Shown here in pieces: positions 1 through 9,695 of a DNA stretch of 64,000 bases (the first letter of the stretch is position 1; every line of letters starts with the position of its first letter). The notes beneath the pieces were generated by a model that had not been told where the DNA came from, did no database searches, and saw only the letters and a list, made by a program, of their open reading frames with translations. The position numbers and the translations under genes are program-made. The stretch comes from an uncultured Clostridia bacterium (GTDB lineage Bacteria > Bacillota > Clostridia > Christensenellales > Borkfalkiaceae): positions 281,579 to 345,578 of the forward strand of contig CANRHB010000001.1 in assembly GCA_947630325.1 (NCBI GenBank), given 5' to 3'.

Positions 1-696
1 CATGATGGCGAGTTTGCTCTCCCGCTTTGCAAGCACGAGCAAAATTTCCTGCTCCCGCGCAAGCGTAATGCCTATGAACTGCTCCGCCTTGTCGTTTTCG
101 AGGGCGCGGGCGCGCAGAATGGTGCCGCCCGCTGCGCCTGCGGAGCGCGCCGCTTCCAACGCCTCGTCCACCCGTCCCGCCTCTACCGCGGCGACGATGA
201 GATCGTATTTCCTGTCTTGATTGGTCATGATCTTTTTGCCCTCCGTCGTCTTGTTGGTTGCCGCCTTCAAAAGCCCGTTTGCCGTGATCTCCGAGATCCC
301 CGTGAGCGGCATGGTGAAGGAAATGCCCTTCCCCACGAGATAGAGCGCCATCCGCGTGCGGAGGACCTTCAAAATTGCGTCCTCGTCGCTTTCGGGAATG
401 AGCGAGACGATCACCGATTTCACGCTCTCGCCGATGCCGAGATAGTCGAGAAGCTGGGAGCGCGCCGTGCCCGTGCCCGTAAAGGTGCAGGAGAGCGCGA
501 CCGAAGTCTCGTCCAAGATTTCCTTGAGTTTCCCCTCGTCCGAGGGACTGACCACGCTCATGAGAAGTTTGATACGGTTGGGCCTTTTGGGAGCGGGCTG
601 TTTTACGCCGATCATCTCCCCCACCTTACCGCCCGCCGAAATGATCCCGTGAACGATCTGGGCGGCGGGGTTCTTATTTTCGTGCTTATCGCTCAT
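1..696 (-). CDS. Tandem P-II-like regulator, 3' end cut by window edge
   Basis: Reading from the ATG at 696 gives an open frame to the window edge (232 codons seen). It holds two P-II-like ferredoxin-fold segments: one around residues 42-105 (start RIKLLMSVVSPSDEGKLKEI) and one from about residue 163 (DLIVAAVEAGRVDEALEAAR). P-II proteins are cytoplasmic trimeric sensors that bind nucleotides and control transporters through a flexible T-loop. The start overlaps the stop of the DUF1538 membrane gene by ATGA, so the two are translationally coupled, and the P-II-like protein may gate that membrane protein. The ligand cannot be told from sequence. The C-terminal end lies outside the window. Confidence 0.75.
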   Translation of the reverse strand, partial: MSDKHENKNPAAQIVHGIISAGGKVGEMIGVKQPAPKRPNRIKLLMSVVSPSDEGKLKEILDETSVALSCTFTGTGTARSQLLDYLGIGESVKSVIVSLIPESDEDAILKVLRTRMALYLVGKGISFTMPLTGISEITANGLLKAATNKTTEGKKIMTNQDRKYDLIVAAVEAGRVDEALEAARSAGAAGGTILRARALENDKAEQFIGITLAREQEILLVLAKRESKLAIM

Positions 697-2234
697 GCAT
701 CCACCTCGTATTCGAGAATCCTATCCCCCACGGAGAGGAAGTTGCGCTTGATACGGCGGGTCTTGTGCTTGTAGACGATGCCGAGAATTTGAATGGAGAT
801 GAGCGGGGTTAGGGCGACGAACGCCACGCACCCGAACGCCTGCGTCATGATAGCGGCCGTGCTTCCGCCGTTCAAGGCGTAACAGGCGCCCACCGCCAGG
901 GGGAGAACGAAGGAGGACACCATGGCCCCGCTTGCCACGCCGCCCGAGTCGAAGGCGATGCCCGTGAAGATGGGCGGGGTAAAGAAGGTAAGCACGAGCG
1001 CAAGCGCATACCCGGGAGCCAAGATCCACATGATGTTGATGCCCGTAAGGATACGGAGCATGGCGAGCCCCAAGGAGATACACACGCCCGCGCACAGCCC
1101 GCGCTTCATCGACCTTGCGCTGATGGCACCCGCGGAGGTGCGCTCCACCTGCTTGTTGAGGACGTGCACGGCGGGCTCCGCCGCAACGACGAAGTAGCCG
1201 ATGAGCATTCCCACGGGGATGAGCAGCCACCCGCCCCACAGGTTTGCGAGTTCCTCGCCGATCGCCCTGCCGACGGGCATGAACCCGACGTTCGCCCCCG
1301 TTAAAAAGAGGACGAGCCCCACAAAGGTGTAGGCGAACCCGACGAAAATGCGCACAAGCTGGCGTTTGCGGAAGGAGCGGGTGATAAGCTGAAAGCAGAG
1401 GAAGAACACGAGAATGGGCGTGATCGCTATGATCACCTCCAAGGCATAATCGGCAAATCCGTGCAGATAGAGGAAGAGAACGCCGTATGTATTCTGCGCG
1501 GAGTCGATCGCCTCATAGGGATAGCTGAGCCCGCCGATCTTGAAGGCGATCCCGAGAATGAGCACGGCGATGATGGGTCCCACGCTCGAGAGCGCAACGA
1601 GGCCGAAGGAGTCCGCCTGCCCCTTTCCGTCGCTTCGGATGGAGGCGACGCCCACGCCGAGGGACATGATGAACGGGACGGTCATGGGGCCCGTCGTCAC
1701 GCCGCCCGAGTCGAAGGAGACCGCCCAAAAATCGGGCGAGACGAAGATACTCAGTATAAACGCCGTCACATAGAACAGGATGAGGAGAATGCTCAGACGG
1801 ATGTGGAACACGATGCGGAGCATGGCGATCATGAGGAAGATCCCCACCCCCACCGCGACGGTGATGATGAGAAGGTAGTTGCCGAGGAAGGTGCGGTCCG
1901 AAAGGCTCTTCACCTGCCCCGCGAGAATTTGAAGGTCGGGCTCGGCGATCGTCACGATGATACCGATGACGAGGGAAACGAGGGCGATGAGCCAGATCTT
2001 ACGGGACTTGGTGACGGTGACGCCGATCTTTTCGCCGATGACGAGCATGGACATATCGGCTCCCAACGTAAAACAGCCCATCCCGAAGATGAGCAGAACG
2101 ACCCCCACGGTGAACACCACAAACGTGCCCGCGTCGAGGGGCGCGAAGGTAAGCGAGAGCGCCGCGATGATGAGGGCGATGGGCAGAACGGAGGTAAGCG
2201 ATTCGACGATCTTTTCTTTGAGGGCGACGGTCAT
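693..2234 (-). CDS. DUF1538 family polytopic membrane protein
   Basis: 513 aa and about a dozen hydrophobic segments. Two homologous halves each carry the motif FDSGGVTTGPM (about residue 175) or FDSGGVASGAM (about residue 425), the signature of the duplicated DUF1538 family. Such an internal repeat with glycine-rich re-entrant-like motifs is typical of secondary transporters, but no substrate is established for the family. It starts two bases after rpiB ends and overlaps the following P-II-like gene by four bases. This supports a membrane transporter or channel regulated by the P-II-like partner; that functional link is inference. Confidence 0.85.
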   Translation of the reverse strand: MTVALKEKIVESLTSVLPIALIIAALSLTFAPLDAGTFVVFTVGVVLLIFGMGCFTLGADMSMLVIGEKIGVTVTKSRKIWLIALVSLVIGIIVTIAEPDLQILAGQVKSLSDRTFLGNYLLIITVAVGVGIFLMIAMLRIVFHIRLSILLILFYVTAFILSIFVSPDFWAVSFDSGGVTTGPMTVPFIMSLGVGVASIRSDGKGQADSFGLVALSSVGPIIAVLILGIAFKIGGLSYPYEAIDSAQNTYGVLFLYLHGFADYALEVIIAITPILVFFLCFQLITRSFRKRQLVRIFVGFAYTFVGLVLFLTGANVGFMPVGRAIGEELANLWGGWLLIPVGMLIGYFVVAAEPAVHVLNKQVERTSAGAISARSMKRGLCAGVCISLGLAMLRILTGINIMWILAPGYALALVLTFFTPPIFTGIAFDSGGVASGAMVSSFVLPLAVGACYALNGGSTAAIMTQAFGCVAFVALTPLISIQILGIVYKHKTRRIKRNFLSVGDRILEYEVDA

Positions 2235-2235
2235 G

Positions 2236-2688
2236 TTACTTCATGTATTTCTTTTCGATCGCCGCGATCTTGTCGATACGGCGCTGGTGCTTTTCGAGAT
2301 GGGAAAATTGTGTTTCGAGGAAAGTCTTGGCGATGTTGAGCCCCAAATTGACGCCGACGATGCCGCCGCCGAGGGCGAGGACGTTCGCGTCGTTGTGTTC
2401 GCGGGTAAGGCGGGCGCAGGTCTCGTCGGTGCAGAGGGCACAGCGGATCCCGGGCACCTTGTTGGCGGCAATGGAGATGCCGATCCCCGTCGTACAGACG
2501 AAGATCCCCCTGTCGCATTCCCCCTTTGCAACCGCCTCCGCGCCCAAAAGGGCGAAGTCGGGATAGTCGCACGAGCAGTCCGTCGTGGTGCCGAAGTCCA
2601 CCGCCTCATAGCCGTTTGCGGCAAGGTATTCCATGATCTTGTTTTTGAGGGCAAGTCCCCCGTGGTCGCAAGCAAGCGCAACTTTCAT
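2236..2688 (-). CDS. rpiB: Ribose-5-phosphate isomerase B
   Basis: 150 aa, the usual RpiB/LacAB length. It interconverts ribose 5-phosphate and ribulose 5-phosphate in the cytoplasmic pentose phosphate pathway. Visible signatures are the N-terminal MKVALACDHGG with its phosphate-binding Asp-His, the catalytic Cys in GIFVCTTGIG, and REHNDANVLALGG. An AGGAGAGATC-type ribosome site precedes the ATG. Its place after the ywlC- and ywlE-like genes matches the ywlC-ywlE-ywlF order in Bacillus. Confidence 0.95.
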   Translation of the reverse strand: MKVALACDHGGLALKNKIMEYLAANGYEAVDFGTTTDCSCDYPDFALLGAEAVAKGECDRGIFVCTTGIGISIAANKVPGIRCALCTDETCARLTREHNDANVLALGGGIVGVNLGLNIAKTFLETQFSHLEKHQRRIDKIAAIEKKYMK

Positions 2689-2743
2689 ATGATCTCTCCT
2701 TTCTTTTACATTTTATGAATTCCCGATAAAGGGTCTTTTCGGT

Positions 2744-3220
2744 TTAATTTTCTTCCCGCTCTTCGGGCGTGCAGTAGCGTTCGATGATGAGGGGCAGGCA
2801 TTCGCGGATACGGCGGAGGGTGACGCGGTAGACGTCGATGTCCTGTCCGTATGGATCGGGGATCTCCCTGCCGCACAAAAGCGGAAAACTCGTGACATTG
2901 GAATAGTTCCCGAGCGCGAGGCGGTGTCTCTCCGTCATGCAGACGACGAGATACGCCCCTTCCACCGTCTTTTCGGTAAGCTGTTTGGGCTTGAACGACT
3001 TATTGACGGGGATCTTCGCCTCGGCAAGCGCCTGCGCGCTGTTGGGAGAAAGGCCGCTCCCAACCTCTGCGCGAAGTCCCGCCGAACTTACGGAGTAGCC
3101 CGAAATTTTGCGGCGGCGGAGTTCCTTTCTCAGGGCCGCTTCCGCCATGGGCGAACGGCAGGTGTTCCCCGTGCACACAAAGATGATCTTCTTTTTGGGT
3201 TCAGCTTTCTTTTGTTCCAT
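2744..3220 (-). CDS. ywlE: Low-molecular-weight protein phosphatase, YwlE (protein-arginine phosphatase) type
   Basis: 158 aa. The P-loop CTGNTCRS at residues 16-23 holds the nucleophile Cys16 and Arg22, and DPYG near residue 122 supplies the general-acid Asp. The Thr at position 20 of the loop corresponds to the residue that makes Bacillus YwlE prefer phospho-arginine; tyrosine phosphatases usually have Ile there. This favours a role opposing McsB arginine kinase in protein quality control, though tyrosine activity cannot be excluded. The start overlaps the upstream Sua5-type gene by 20 bases. Confidence 0.88.
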   Translation of the reverse strand: MEQKKAEPKKKIIFVCTGNTCRSPMAEAALRKELRRRKISGYSVSSAGLRAEVGSGLSPNSAQALAEAKIPVNKSFKPKQLTEKTVEGAYLVVCMTERHRLALGNYSNVTSFPLLCGREIPDPYGQDIDVYRVTLRRIRECLPLIIERYCTPEEREEN

Positions 3221-4211
3221 GTTCCACCCCGAAAGCGCGTTTCATGCGGTTCATGACCCCCGCCATCACGCCCCCCTTTTCCTGCGGTTCCACGCCGATG
3301 AGGAGGGTCGCTTGCCCCTCTCCCTTGCGCAAAAGCGCATACAGCCGCCGCGCCATCTCCTCGGGCGCGCCGCCCAGGTCGAGGGTGCGGTAACCGCTCA
3401 AAAGCGCGCAGACTTCGCTCTCGCACAGAAAGCAGGGCGTGCCGCTTTTTTCTTCCTCTTTGTAGCAGGCGACCGCTTTTCCCAGCTCTTCCCGCGTAAA
3501 ATACGCCGTCCTGCAGCGGGGGGAATAGTGCTTATACGCCATTCCCGGGCTCCTGGGCCGCTCCCCCGCTTGGGGGCGGTACACCCCGCAATCGCCCGCA
3601 ACGTTTGCGATCATCTCCCGCGTGACGAGCCCCTCCCGCAAAATTTGGGGAACCTCGTTCGTGCAGTCCAAAACGGTGCTCTCGATGCCGCCCATACAGT
3701 CCCCGCCGTCTAAAATGAGCCCGATCTTCCCCTCGAAATCATCGTAAACGTGCCGCGCGGTGACGGGCGAGACATGCTTGGAAAGGTTTGCGCTCGGCGC
3801 GGCGATGGGAAGGCCGACCGCCTTCAAAAACGCCTGCGCCGTGGGCGAGGAGGGCACGCGGACGGCAAGGGTATTGAGCCCGCAGGAGACGTACTTCGAC
3901 ACCTTCCCCGTCGAGGGATAGACCATCGTCAAAGGCCCCGGCAGGAAAGCCTTGCGAAGCGCGGCCGCATAGGGCGGTTCCCCGTCGATGAGGGGGGTGA
4001 TGTCATAGTCCTTATGCACGTGCACGATGAGGGGGTTGTCGGCGGGTCTCCCTTTGAGCGCGAAAATTTTGAGCACCGCCTCGTCCGAAAAGGCGTTCGC
4101 GCCCAAACCGTACACCGTTTCGGTGTGAAAGGCGACGACCTCCCCCTCTTTGATTGTTTGTTTTGCAAGCGCAAGGCTCTCGGGAGAGCAAGGAGAAATT
4201 TTCGTCTCCAT
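3201..4211 (-). CDS. L-threonylcarbamoyladenylate synthase (Sua5/YwlC type)
   Basis: 336 aa from the ATG at 4211, placed two bases after the dnaB stop; an in-frame ATG farther upstream would overlap dnaB. An N-terminal YrdC domain (about residues 10-200, with FHTETVYGLGANA, KGRPADNPLIVH and IAAPSANLSKHVSPVTA) is followed by a C-terminal Sua5 domain. The enzyme makes threonylcarbamoyl-AMP from threonine, bicarbonate and ATP, the first step of tRNA t6A37 modification. The 336-aa length fits the two-domain Sua5 form, not the short TsaC form. Confidence 0.92.
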   Translation of the reverse strand: METKISPCSPESLALAKQTIKEGEVVAFHTETVYGLGANAFSDEAVLKIFALKGRPADNPLIVHVHKDYDITPLIDGEPPYAAALRKAFLPGPLTMVYPSTGKVSKYVSCGLNTLAVRVPSSPTAQAFLKAVGLPIAAPSANLSKHVSPVTARHVYDDFEGKIGLILDGGDCMGGIESTVLDCTNEVPQILREGLVTREMIANVAGDCGVYRPQAGERPRSPGMAYKHYSPRCRTAYFTREELGKAVACYKEEEKSGTPCFLCESEVCALLSGYRTLDLGGAPEEMARRLYALLRKGEGQATLLIGVEPQEKGGVMAGVMNRMKRAFGVEHGTKES

Positions 4212-4212
4212 A

Positions 4213-5667
4213 TCAGTCGAAAGGAAGATCGTCGGGCGGTGTGGGCTCGGGCATGGGCACATCGGCGTCCTCCGCCGCCACGAAATCGGGTTTTTTCTTG
4301 ATATATTGCGGTTCCTCGTCCGAGACGCCCTGCGCGTCCACGTCGATGAACTTGGTGCTCTCGCCGATAAAGCGGAGCTGGATGCGCCCCGTGGGCCCGT
4401 TTCTGTGCTTGGCGATGACGAGGTCCGCCGCCCCCTTCACGACCTTTCCCGCCGCGATGTCCTCGCGGGAGGCGCCCACGTCGGGACGGTTGATGAACAT
4501 GACGATGTCGGCGTCCTGCTCGATGGCGCCCGATTCTCTCAGGTCCGAAAGCTGCGCTTCCTTCGTCTGGATGCGCCTCAGCTGGGAGAGGGCAATGACG
4601 GGCACGTCGAGTTCCTTCGCCATGATCTTGAGGGCGCGGGTGATGGAGGCGACCTCCTGCTGGCGGTTGAAATCGCCCGTCGTCGGCATTTCGGAGCCCA
4701 TGAGCTGGATATAGTCAATCATGACAAGGTCGAGCCTTCCCTCCGAACTCTTGAGGCGGCGGCACTTGGAGAGGATCTCGGCGGGCGTGACGACGGAGGA
4801 GTCGTCGATGAAAATTTTACTGTGTTGGAGACGGTCGCCTGCAAGCATGATGTTCTTCCATTCCTGCCCCGTAAGGGTGCCCGAAAGCCCCTTTTCCATG
4901 CTGGCTTCGGCATAGGAAAAGAGGAGCCTCTGCAAAATTTCGCCGTGGGGCATTTCGAGGGAGAACACCGCCGCCACATTGCGCCGTTTGAGGCAGGCGT
5001 ATTCCACAATGTTCATCGCAAGGGAAGTCTTGCCCATGCCGGGGCGGGCGGCAATGATGATGAGGTTGCCCTTTTGCAGGCCGTGCGTGATGGCGTCAAG
5101 GTGCTTAAAGCCCGTTTCGAGCCCGCGGAAGGCGTTGGGGTCGTTCTGGATCGCTTCGAGTTTTCCGATGACCTCGGCGACCGCCTCGCCGTCCGCAAGT
5201 CCCATGAGGGCGGAACTGTCTCCCCTCTGCGAGACGCTGTAGATCTGCTTTTCGGCATATTCGACGGCGTCCCTCTCCTCGGGGGAGCGGACGCTGTTTT
5301 CGATGACCCTCCCCGCCGCCTGGATGAGGGCGCGGTTGATGGAGTCGCGCCGCACGATCTCGAGATATTGGCGGTAGTTCGCCGAGGAAGGGACGGCCTG
5401 CGTAAGTTCGGTGATATAGTCGAGCCCGCCCGCGCGCTCCAGCCTCCCCTCGCGTTCGAGGTAGTCTGCAAGCGTGATGAGGTCGACGGGCTTTCTTCCG
5501 CCGTAAACTGCTTTCATGCCCGCCACGATCTCGCGGTGGGATTCCTGGTAGAAGTCCTCCTCTTTGAGCATCTCCAAAACGTCGGATTGGATGCTCTCGT
5601 CGATGAGAATACAGCCGAGCAGGGCGGTTTCCGCGTCTAAATTGTGCGGCATCTGATTGTTTGGCAT
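4213..5667 (-). CDS. dnaB: Replicative DNA helicase
   Basis: 484 aa. The N-terminal DnaB domain begins PHNLDAETALLGCIL. The RecA-like helicase core carries Walker A RPGMGKTSLA, Walker B around VMIDYIQLM and the arginine-rich IALSQLRR segment. The hexameric helicase unwinds DNA ahead of the replication fork and binds primase. Full length for the family (B. subtilis calls it DnaC). It follows the oligoendopeptidase gene by about 40 bp on the same strand. Confidence 0.97.
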   Translation of the reverse strand: MPNNQMPHNLDAETALLGCILIDESIQSDVLEMLKEEDFYQESHREIVAGMKAVYGGRKPVDLITLADYLEREGRLERAGGLDYITELTQAVPSSANYRQYLEIVRRDSINRALIQAAGRVIENSVRSPEERDAVEYAEKQIYSVSQRGDSSALMGLADGEAVAEVIGKLEAIQNDPNAFRGLETGFKHLDAITHGLQKGNLIIIAARPGMGKTSLAMNIVEYACLKRRNVAAVFSLEMPHGEILQRLLFSYAEASMEKGLSGTLTGQEWKNIMLAGDRLQHSKIFIDDSSVVTPAEILSKCRRLKSSEGRLDLVMIDYIQLMGSEMPTTGDFNRQQEVASITRALKIMAKELDVPVIALSQLRRIQTKEAQLSDLRESGAIEQDADIVMFINRPDVGASREDIAAGKVVKGAADLVIAKHRNGPTGRIQLRFIGESTKFIDVDAQGVSDEEPQYIKKKPDFVAAEDADVPMPEPTPPDDLPFD

Positions 5668-5705
5668 AATTTCCTCTTGCGGTGATATTTTTTATGGCGA
5701 ACGGT

Positions 5706-7475
5706 TTAGCCGAGCGTCTCGAATTCGTCGAGCGCCTGCCCGAACTCTTTCATGGCGGCAAGGAAGGTCTCTTCCTTCGTAAGGTCCGCGCCCGCGATCT
5801 TCAAAAGGGAGACGGGGTCGGTGGAGCACCCGCCCGAAAGGAACTTGAAGTAGTTTTCCACGGCGGGCTGCCCTTCGCTCAGGATTTTATCGGCAATGCA
5901 GATCGCCGCGGTGATGCCCGTCGAATATTTGTACACATAGAAGGAGCGGTAGAAGTGGGGAATGCGCGCCCACTCGATGGCGATGTTGTCGTCGTGGACG
6001 ACCGCTTCGCCGTAATACTTTTCGTTGAGGGACTTATAGAGCGCGGAGAGATTGTCCTTGTTGAGGGGTTCGCCGCTCTCCGCCATCGCGTGCGCCTTTT
6101 CCTCGAACTCCGCAAACTGCGTCTGGCGGAAGAGGGTGGTGCGGATCATGTCCATAAAGTAGTTAAGCAAATACTTTTTGAGGCGGGTGTCCTCTGTGGT
6201 TTTGATGAGGTATTTGAGAAGGAGCACCTCGTTGACCGTACTCGCCACTTCGGCGACGAAAATCTTATAGTCGGATTTTGCGAACGGCTGGCTTGCGTTG
6301 GAGAAATAGGAGTGGATGGAGTGCCCCATTTCGTGCGCGATCGTAAAGACGTCGTGCGTCGTTTTCTGATAGTTCAAAAGGACGAACGGGTGGTTGCCGA
6401 AGATCCCGATGGAGTATGCGCCGCTCCGCTTGCCCTCCGTTTCGCACACGTCGATCCAACGCTCGTCCCTTCCGCGGCGGAGCAGAGCCCCGTATTCCTC
6501 GCCGAGGGGAGAGAGCCCCTTCAAAACGAGTTCATAGGCCTCCTCATAGCTGAGTTTGAGTTCGGCGTCCTCTACGAGGGAGGGATAGACGTCGTACATA
6601 TACATCGTGTCGAGCCCCATGAGCTTTTTGCGGAGCGCGATATAGCGGTGCATGAGGGGAACGTGGTCCCCCACCGCCTTTACGAGATTGTCGTACACAC
6701 TGCGGTCGACGTCCTCTTCGAAGAGCGCCATTTCGAGGCAGGAATCGTACCCGCGCGCCTTTTGGTAGAAGATGTCCTTTTTGACGTTCCCGAAATAGGT
6801 CGTTGCGAGGGTGTTGATGATCTTTTTGTAAGCCGAATAGTAGAGTTCATACGCCTCTTTACGCTTTGCGCGGTCCTTGCCGTTGACGAGCACCGAATAG
6901 AGCCCGTGCGAAAGGCGCACCTTTTTCCCCTCGAACTCGATCTCGGGCAGGTTGAGTTCGGCGTTGTCGAGCATTTCGAACACGTCGTTCGCGCAAGAGA
7001 GCGCCTGCCCCGACTGCGCGAGAATGCGCTCCTCCTTTTCGGAGAGAATGTGCGCCTTCTGCGCCTTGATGCGGGAGAGCATATAGTCGTGATCTTTGAG
7101 ACGGGGATCGGCGATGAATTTATCGAGCGTTTCGTCGGGAAGCGCGGTAAGTTCGGGGGTGGAGAAAGCCGTCTTTTCGTCGAGGTCGGAAAAGAGGCTC
7201 ATGACCCGCGCGAGATAGGAGTTGTACTTCGTCTCGCGGACGTCCTCGTCGTGCTTCATGAAGGCATAGAGATACACCCGCATGGCGTCCACGGCGAACG
7301 CCTCCTCCGCGCCGAAAAAGGCGAGCAGCCCCTCCACGGTGCCCAAGGTCCCCTTATATTTTTCGAAGTCCACTCTCTTTTCGAGGGAAGAAAAGGCCTC
7401 TTCCCACTTTTCGTCGCTTTCGAACACGTCCGATACTTTCCATTTGTACTTTTCCTGTACGTCTTTTCTTTCCAT
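5706..7475 (-). CDS. pepF: Oligoendopeptidase F (M3 family)
   Basis: 589 aa from the ATG at 7475, which has GGAAAG upstream; upstream extension would run into repeat sequence. The zinc site HEMGH lies near residues 380-384, followed about 25 residues on by the third ligand in FVAEVASTVNE. The protein is a cytoplasmic metallopeptidase cleaving short peptides, normally about 600 aa. Typical PepF features are an N-terminal helical domain and the YxTGIxAA-like stretch near the C-terminus. Confidence 0.94.
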   Translation of the reverse strand: MERKDVQEKYKWKVSDVFESDEKWEEAFSSLEKRVDFEKYKGTLGTVEGLLAFFGAEEAFAVDAMRVYLYAFMKHDEDVRETKYNSYLARVMSLFSDLDEKTAFSTPELTALPDETLDKFIADPRLKDHDYMLSRIKAQKAHILSEKEERILAQSGQALSCANDVFEMLDNAELNLPEIEFEGKKVRLSHGLYSVLVNGKDRAKRKEAYELYYSAYKKIINTLATTYFGNVKKDIFYQKARGYDSCLEMALFEEDVDRSVYDNLVKAVGDHVPLMHRYIALRKKLMGLDTMYMYDVYPSLVEDAELKLSYEEAYELVLKGLSPLGEEYGALLRRGRDERWIDVCETEGKRSGAYSIGIFGNHPFVLLNYQKTTHDVFTIAHEMGHSIHSYFSNASQPFAKSDYKIFVAEVASTVNEVLLLKYLIKTTEDTRLKKYLLNYFMDMIRTTLFRQTQFAEFEEKAHAMAESGEPLNKDNLSALYKSLNEKYYGEAVVHDDNIAIEWARIPHFYRSFYVYKYSTGITAAICIADKILSEGQPAVENYFKFLSGGCSTDPVSLLKIAGADLTKEETFLAAMKEFGQALDEFETLG

Positions 7476-7587
7476 ATATTTCTTTCCTTTTTTTGAATTT
7501 TTTTTCGATTTGATTGTTACGCGGCAGAAGCGCGCAAGGCTCCTAAGCGTCATGCTGAGGCACTCGCACGTTCTATCGTCTTTGTTC

Positions 7588-7995
7588 GCGTCATGCTGAG
7601 CCGTAATGAGGGTACGCAGTCCGCGGGAGAAAGTCCGCGAAGGCATCTTGGTACGTTTGGGTTTGGTTTTAATCGTACCTGGACGTAACAAGATTCCCTC
7701 GGGGATTCTCCATGTCGAACTTCGTTATTACTTTATCGGCTCGGAATGACGCACAGGAATTGCAGCTCGGAATGACGCGAGAGCTCAATGTTTTTCATCA
7801 AAGCGTCATGCTGAGGCGAAACGTATTTACGCAGTCCGCGGAAGAAAGTCCGCGAAGGCATCTTGGTACGTTTGGGTTTGGTTATAAACGTACCTGGACG
7901 TAACAAGATTCCCTCGGGGAATTGCCGCGTCGAACTTCGTTATTACTTTATCGGCTCGGAATGACGCACAGGAATTGCGGCTCGGAATGACGCGC
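7588..7995. repeat. Tandem pair of about 193-bp intergenic repeats
   Basis: The gene-free stretch 7476-8051 contains two near-identical direct copies, roughly 7588-7780 and 7803-7995. Each runs from a GCGTCATGCTGAG block through CGCAGTCCGCGG, TCTTGGTACGTTTGGG and GTACCTGGACGTAAC to CGGAATGACGC. No ORF is convincing. The block lies between two minus-strand operons and looks like a duplicated interspersed repeat unit. Confidence 0.8.
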
Positions 7996-8021
7996 TTACG
8001 CGCAGGTATTGCCCCCTCACG

Positions 8022-8045
8022 AAATTTTGTCGCAAGACAAAATTT
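8022..8045. terminator. Hairpin after the PFL gene
   Basis: Perfect 10-bp inverted repeat AAATTTTGTC/GACAAAATTT with a 4-base loop, just past the stop of the minus-strand PFL gene. There is no clear T-run, so the terminator call is tentative. Confidence 0.4.
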
Positions 8046-8051
8046 GTGAAT

Positions 8052-9401
8052 TCAATTCTTAAAACTATGGATCGGGGCGGGGAGAATGCCGCCGCGGGAG
8101 ATGAACTTCTCCGCCGAACCCGTGTGCACAGGCAGAACGGGCGCCCTGCCAAGCAGTCCTCCGAAATTCACCGTGTCCCCCACCTTCTTGCCGGGCGCGG
8201 GAATGATGCGCACCGCCGTCGTCTTGTTGTTCACCATGCCGATCGCCGCCTCGTCCGCAAGCATTGCCGAAATGGTGGAGGCGGGCGTGTCGCCCGGGAC
8301 CGCGATCATATCCAGCCCCACCGAACAGACGCAGGTCATTGCCTCGAGTTTGTCGATGGAGATCGCTCCCTTCTCCGCCGCCTCGATCATGCCGATGTCC
8401 TCGGAGACGGGAATGAACGCGCCCGACAGCCCGCCCACGCGGGAGGACGCCATCACGCCCCCCTTCTTTACCGCGTCGTTGAGCATGGCGAGCGCCGCCG
8501 TGGTGCCGTGTCCGCCCACCACTTCGAGCCCCAATTCTTCCAAGATATGCGCGACCGAGTCCCCCCTTGCCGGCGTGGGCGCAAGGGAGAGATCGACGAC
8601 CCCGAAGGGAACGCCGAGCCGCCGCGCCGCCTCTTTTGCGACGAGCTGGCCGGCTCTCGTGATCTTGAACGCCGTGCGCTTGATGAGTTCCGCCGCCTCC
8701 GTAAGGTCGGCCTCGGGCGCAAACGAGAGGGCGTGCTGTACGACCCCCGGGCCCGAGACGCCCACGTTGATGACGCAGTCCGCCTCTCCCACGCCGTGAA
8801 AGGCGCCCGCCATGAAGGGGTTATCCTCCACGGCGTTGCAGAAGGCGACGAACTTTGCGCACCCCAAGCCGTCCTCGGTAAGGGCCGCCGTCTCCTTGAT
8901 GAGTTCGCCCACCCGCTTGACGGCGTCCATGTTGATGCCCGAGCGCGAGGAGCCGACGTTCACCGAGGCGCACAGCTTTTTTGTGCTTGCAAGCGCTTCG
9001 GGGACGGTAGAGAGAAATTTCCTTTCATAGTCCGCCGTCGCCTTGTGGACGAGCGCCGAATAGCCGCCCAAAAAGTCGATGCCGAGCGTATCGGCGGCGC
9101 GGTCGAGGGCGAGGGCGATGAGCGCGCTCTTTTCGGGGAATGCCGCCGTGATGAGGGAGACGGGCGTCACGGACACCCGCTTGTTGACGATGGGAATGCC
9201 GTATTCCCGCGAAAGTTGTTCGGCGGTGGGAACGAGTTTTTCCGCCCTCTTCACCACGCGTTCATAAACCGCCTGCGCCGTCTCTTCCGCGCTCTCGCGG
9301 ATGCACGGCAAAAGGGAGATCCCCATCGTGACGGTGCGGATGTCGAGGTGTTCTTTTTCGATCATTTCGATCGTTTCGATGACGTCTGTTGTATTGAACA
9401 T
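8052..9401 (-). CDS. PFL family protein (UPF0210/DUF711)
   Basis: 449 aa. The start [20 protein letters not shown], the [17 protein letters not shown] block and the long Ala/Gly-rich C-terminal half ([24 protein letters not shown]) match the conserved UPF0210 family, which is structurally related to glycyl radical enzymes but has no settled activity. In many Firmicutes it is encoded beside an ACT-domain UPF0237 protein, as here (24-bp gap), so the two probably act together. Cytoplasmic; no signal peptide. Confidence 0.9.
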   Translation of the reverse strand: MFNTTDVIETIEMIEKEHLDIRTVTMGISLLPCIRESAEETAQAVYERVVKRAEKLVPTAEQLSREYGIPIVNKRVSVTPVSLITAAFPEKSALIALALDRAADTLGIDFLGGYSALVHKATADYERKFLSTVPEALASTKKLCASVNVGSSRSGINMDAVKRVGELIKETAALTEDGLGCAKFVAFCNAVEDNPFMAGAFHGVGEADCVINVGVSGPGVVQHALSFAPEADLTEAAELIKRTAFKITRAGQLVAKEAARRLGVPFGVVDLSLAPTPARGDSVAHILEELGLEVVGGHGTTAALAMLNDAVKKGGVMASSRVGGLSGAFIPVSEDIGMIEAAEKGAISIDKLEAMTCVCSVGLDMIAVPGDTPASTISAMLADEAAIGMVNNKTTAVRIIPAPGKKVGDTVNFGGLLGRAPVLPVHTGSAEKFISRGGILPAPIHSFKN

Positions 9402-9425
9402 AGTCTCTTTGCTTTTGTTGCCCCT

Positions 9426-9695
9426 TTATACGGTGTGCATCGCGTTGAAAATATCCTCGTGCTGCAAACGCACGGACATGCCGATCCTCCTCCCCACTTC
9501 CGCGGCTTGAGCGGAAAGAGAGGCAAAGTCCTCCTTGCAATCCGTGGCGTCCACGAGCATGACCATGGCAAATTGGTCGCCCATGATCGTCTGTGAAATA
9601 TCCAAGATGTTGATCTCCTTCTCGCACAAAAAGGCGCTCACCTGCGCGATGATCCCCTTTCTGTCCGTTCCCGTGACCGTGACGACCGCTTTCAT
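9426..9695 (-). CDS. ACT domain protein (UPF0237)
   Basis: 89 aa, a single ACT domain starting MKAVVTVTGTDRKGIIAQVS. The ATG at 9695 has GGAGGA upstream and overlaps the preceding stop as ATGA. ACT domains bind small ligands, often amino acids, so this protein is likely the regulatory partner of the PFL protein encoded directly downstream. The ligand is unknown. Confidence 0.9.
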   Translation of the reverse strand: MKAVVTVTGTDRKGIIAQVSAFLCEKEINILDISQTIMGDQFAMVMLVDATDCKEDFASLSAQAAEVGRRIGMSVRLQHEDIFNAMHTV

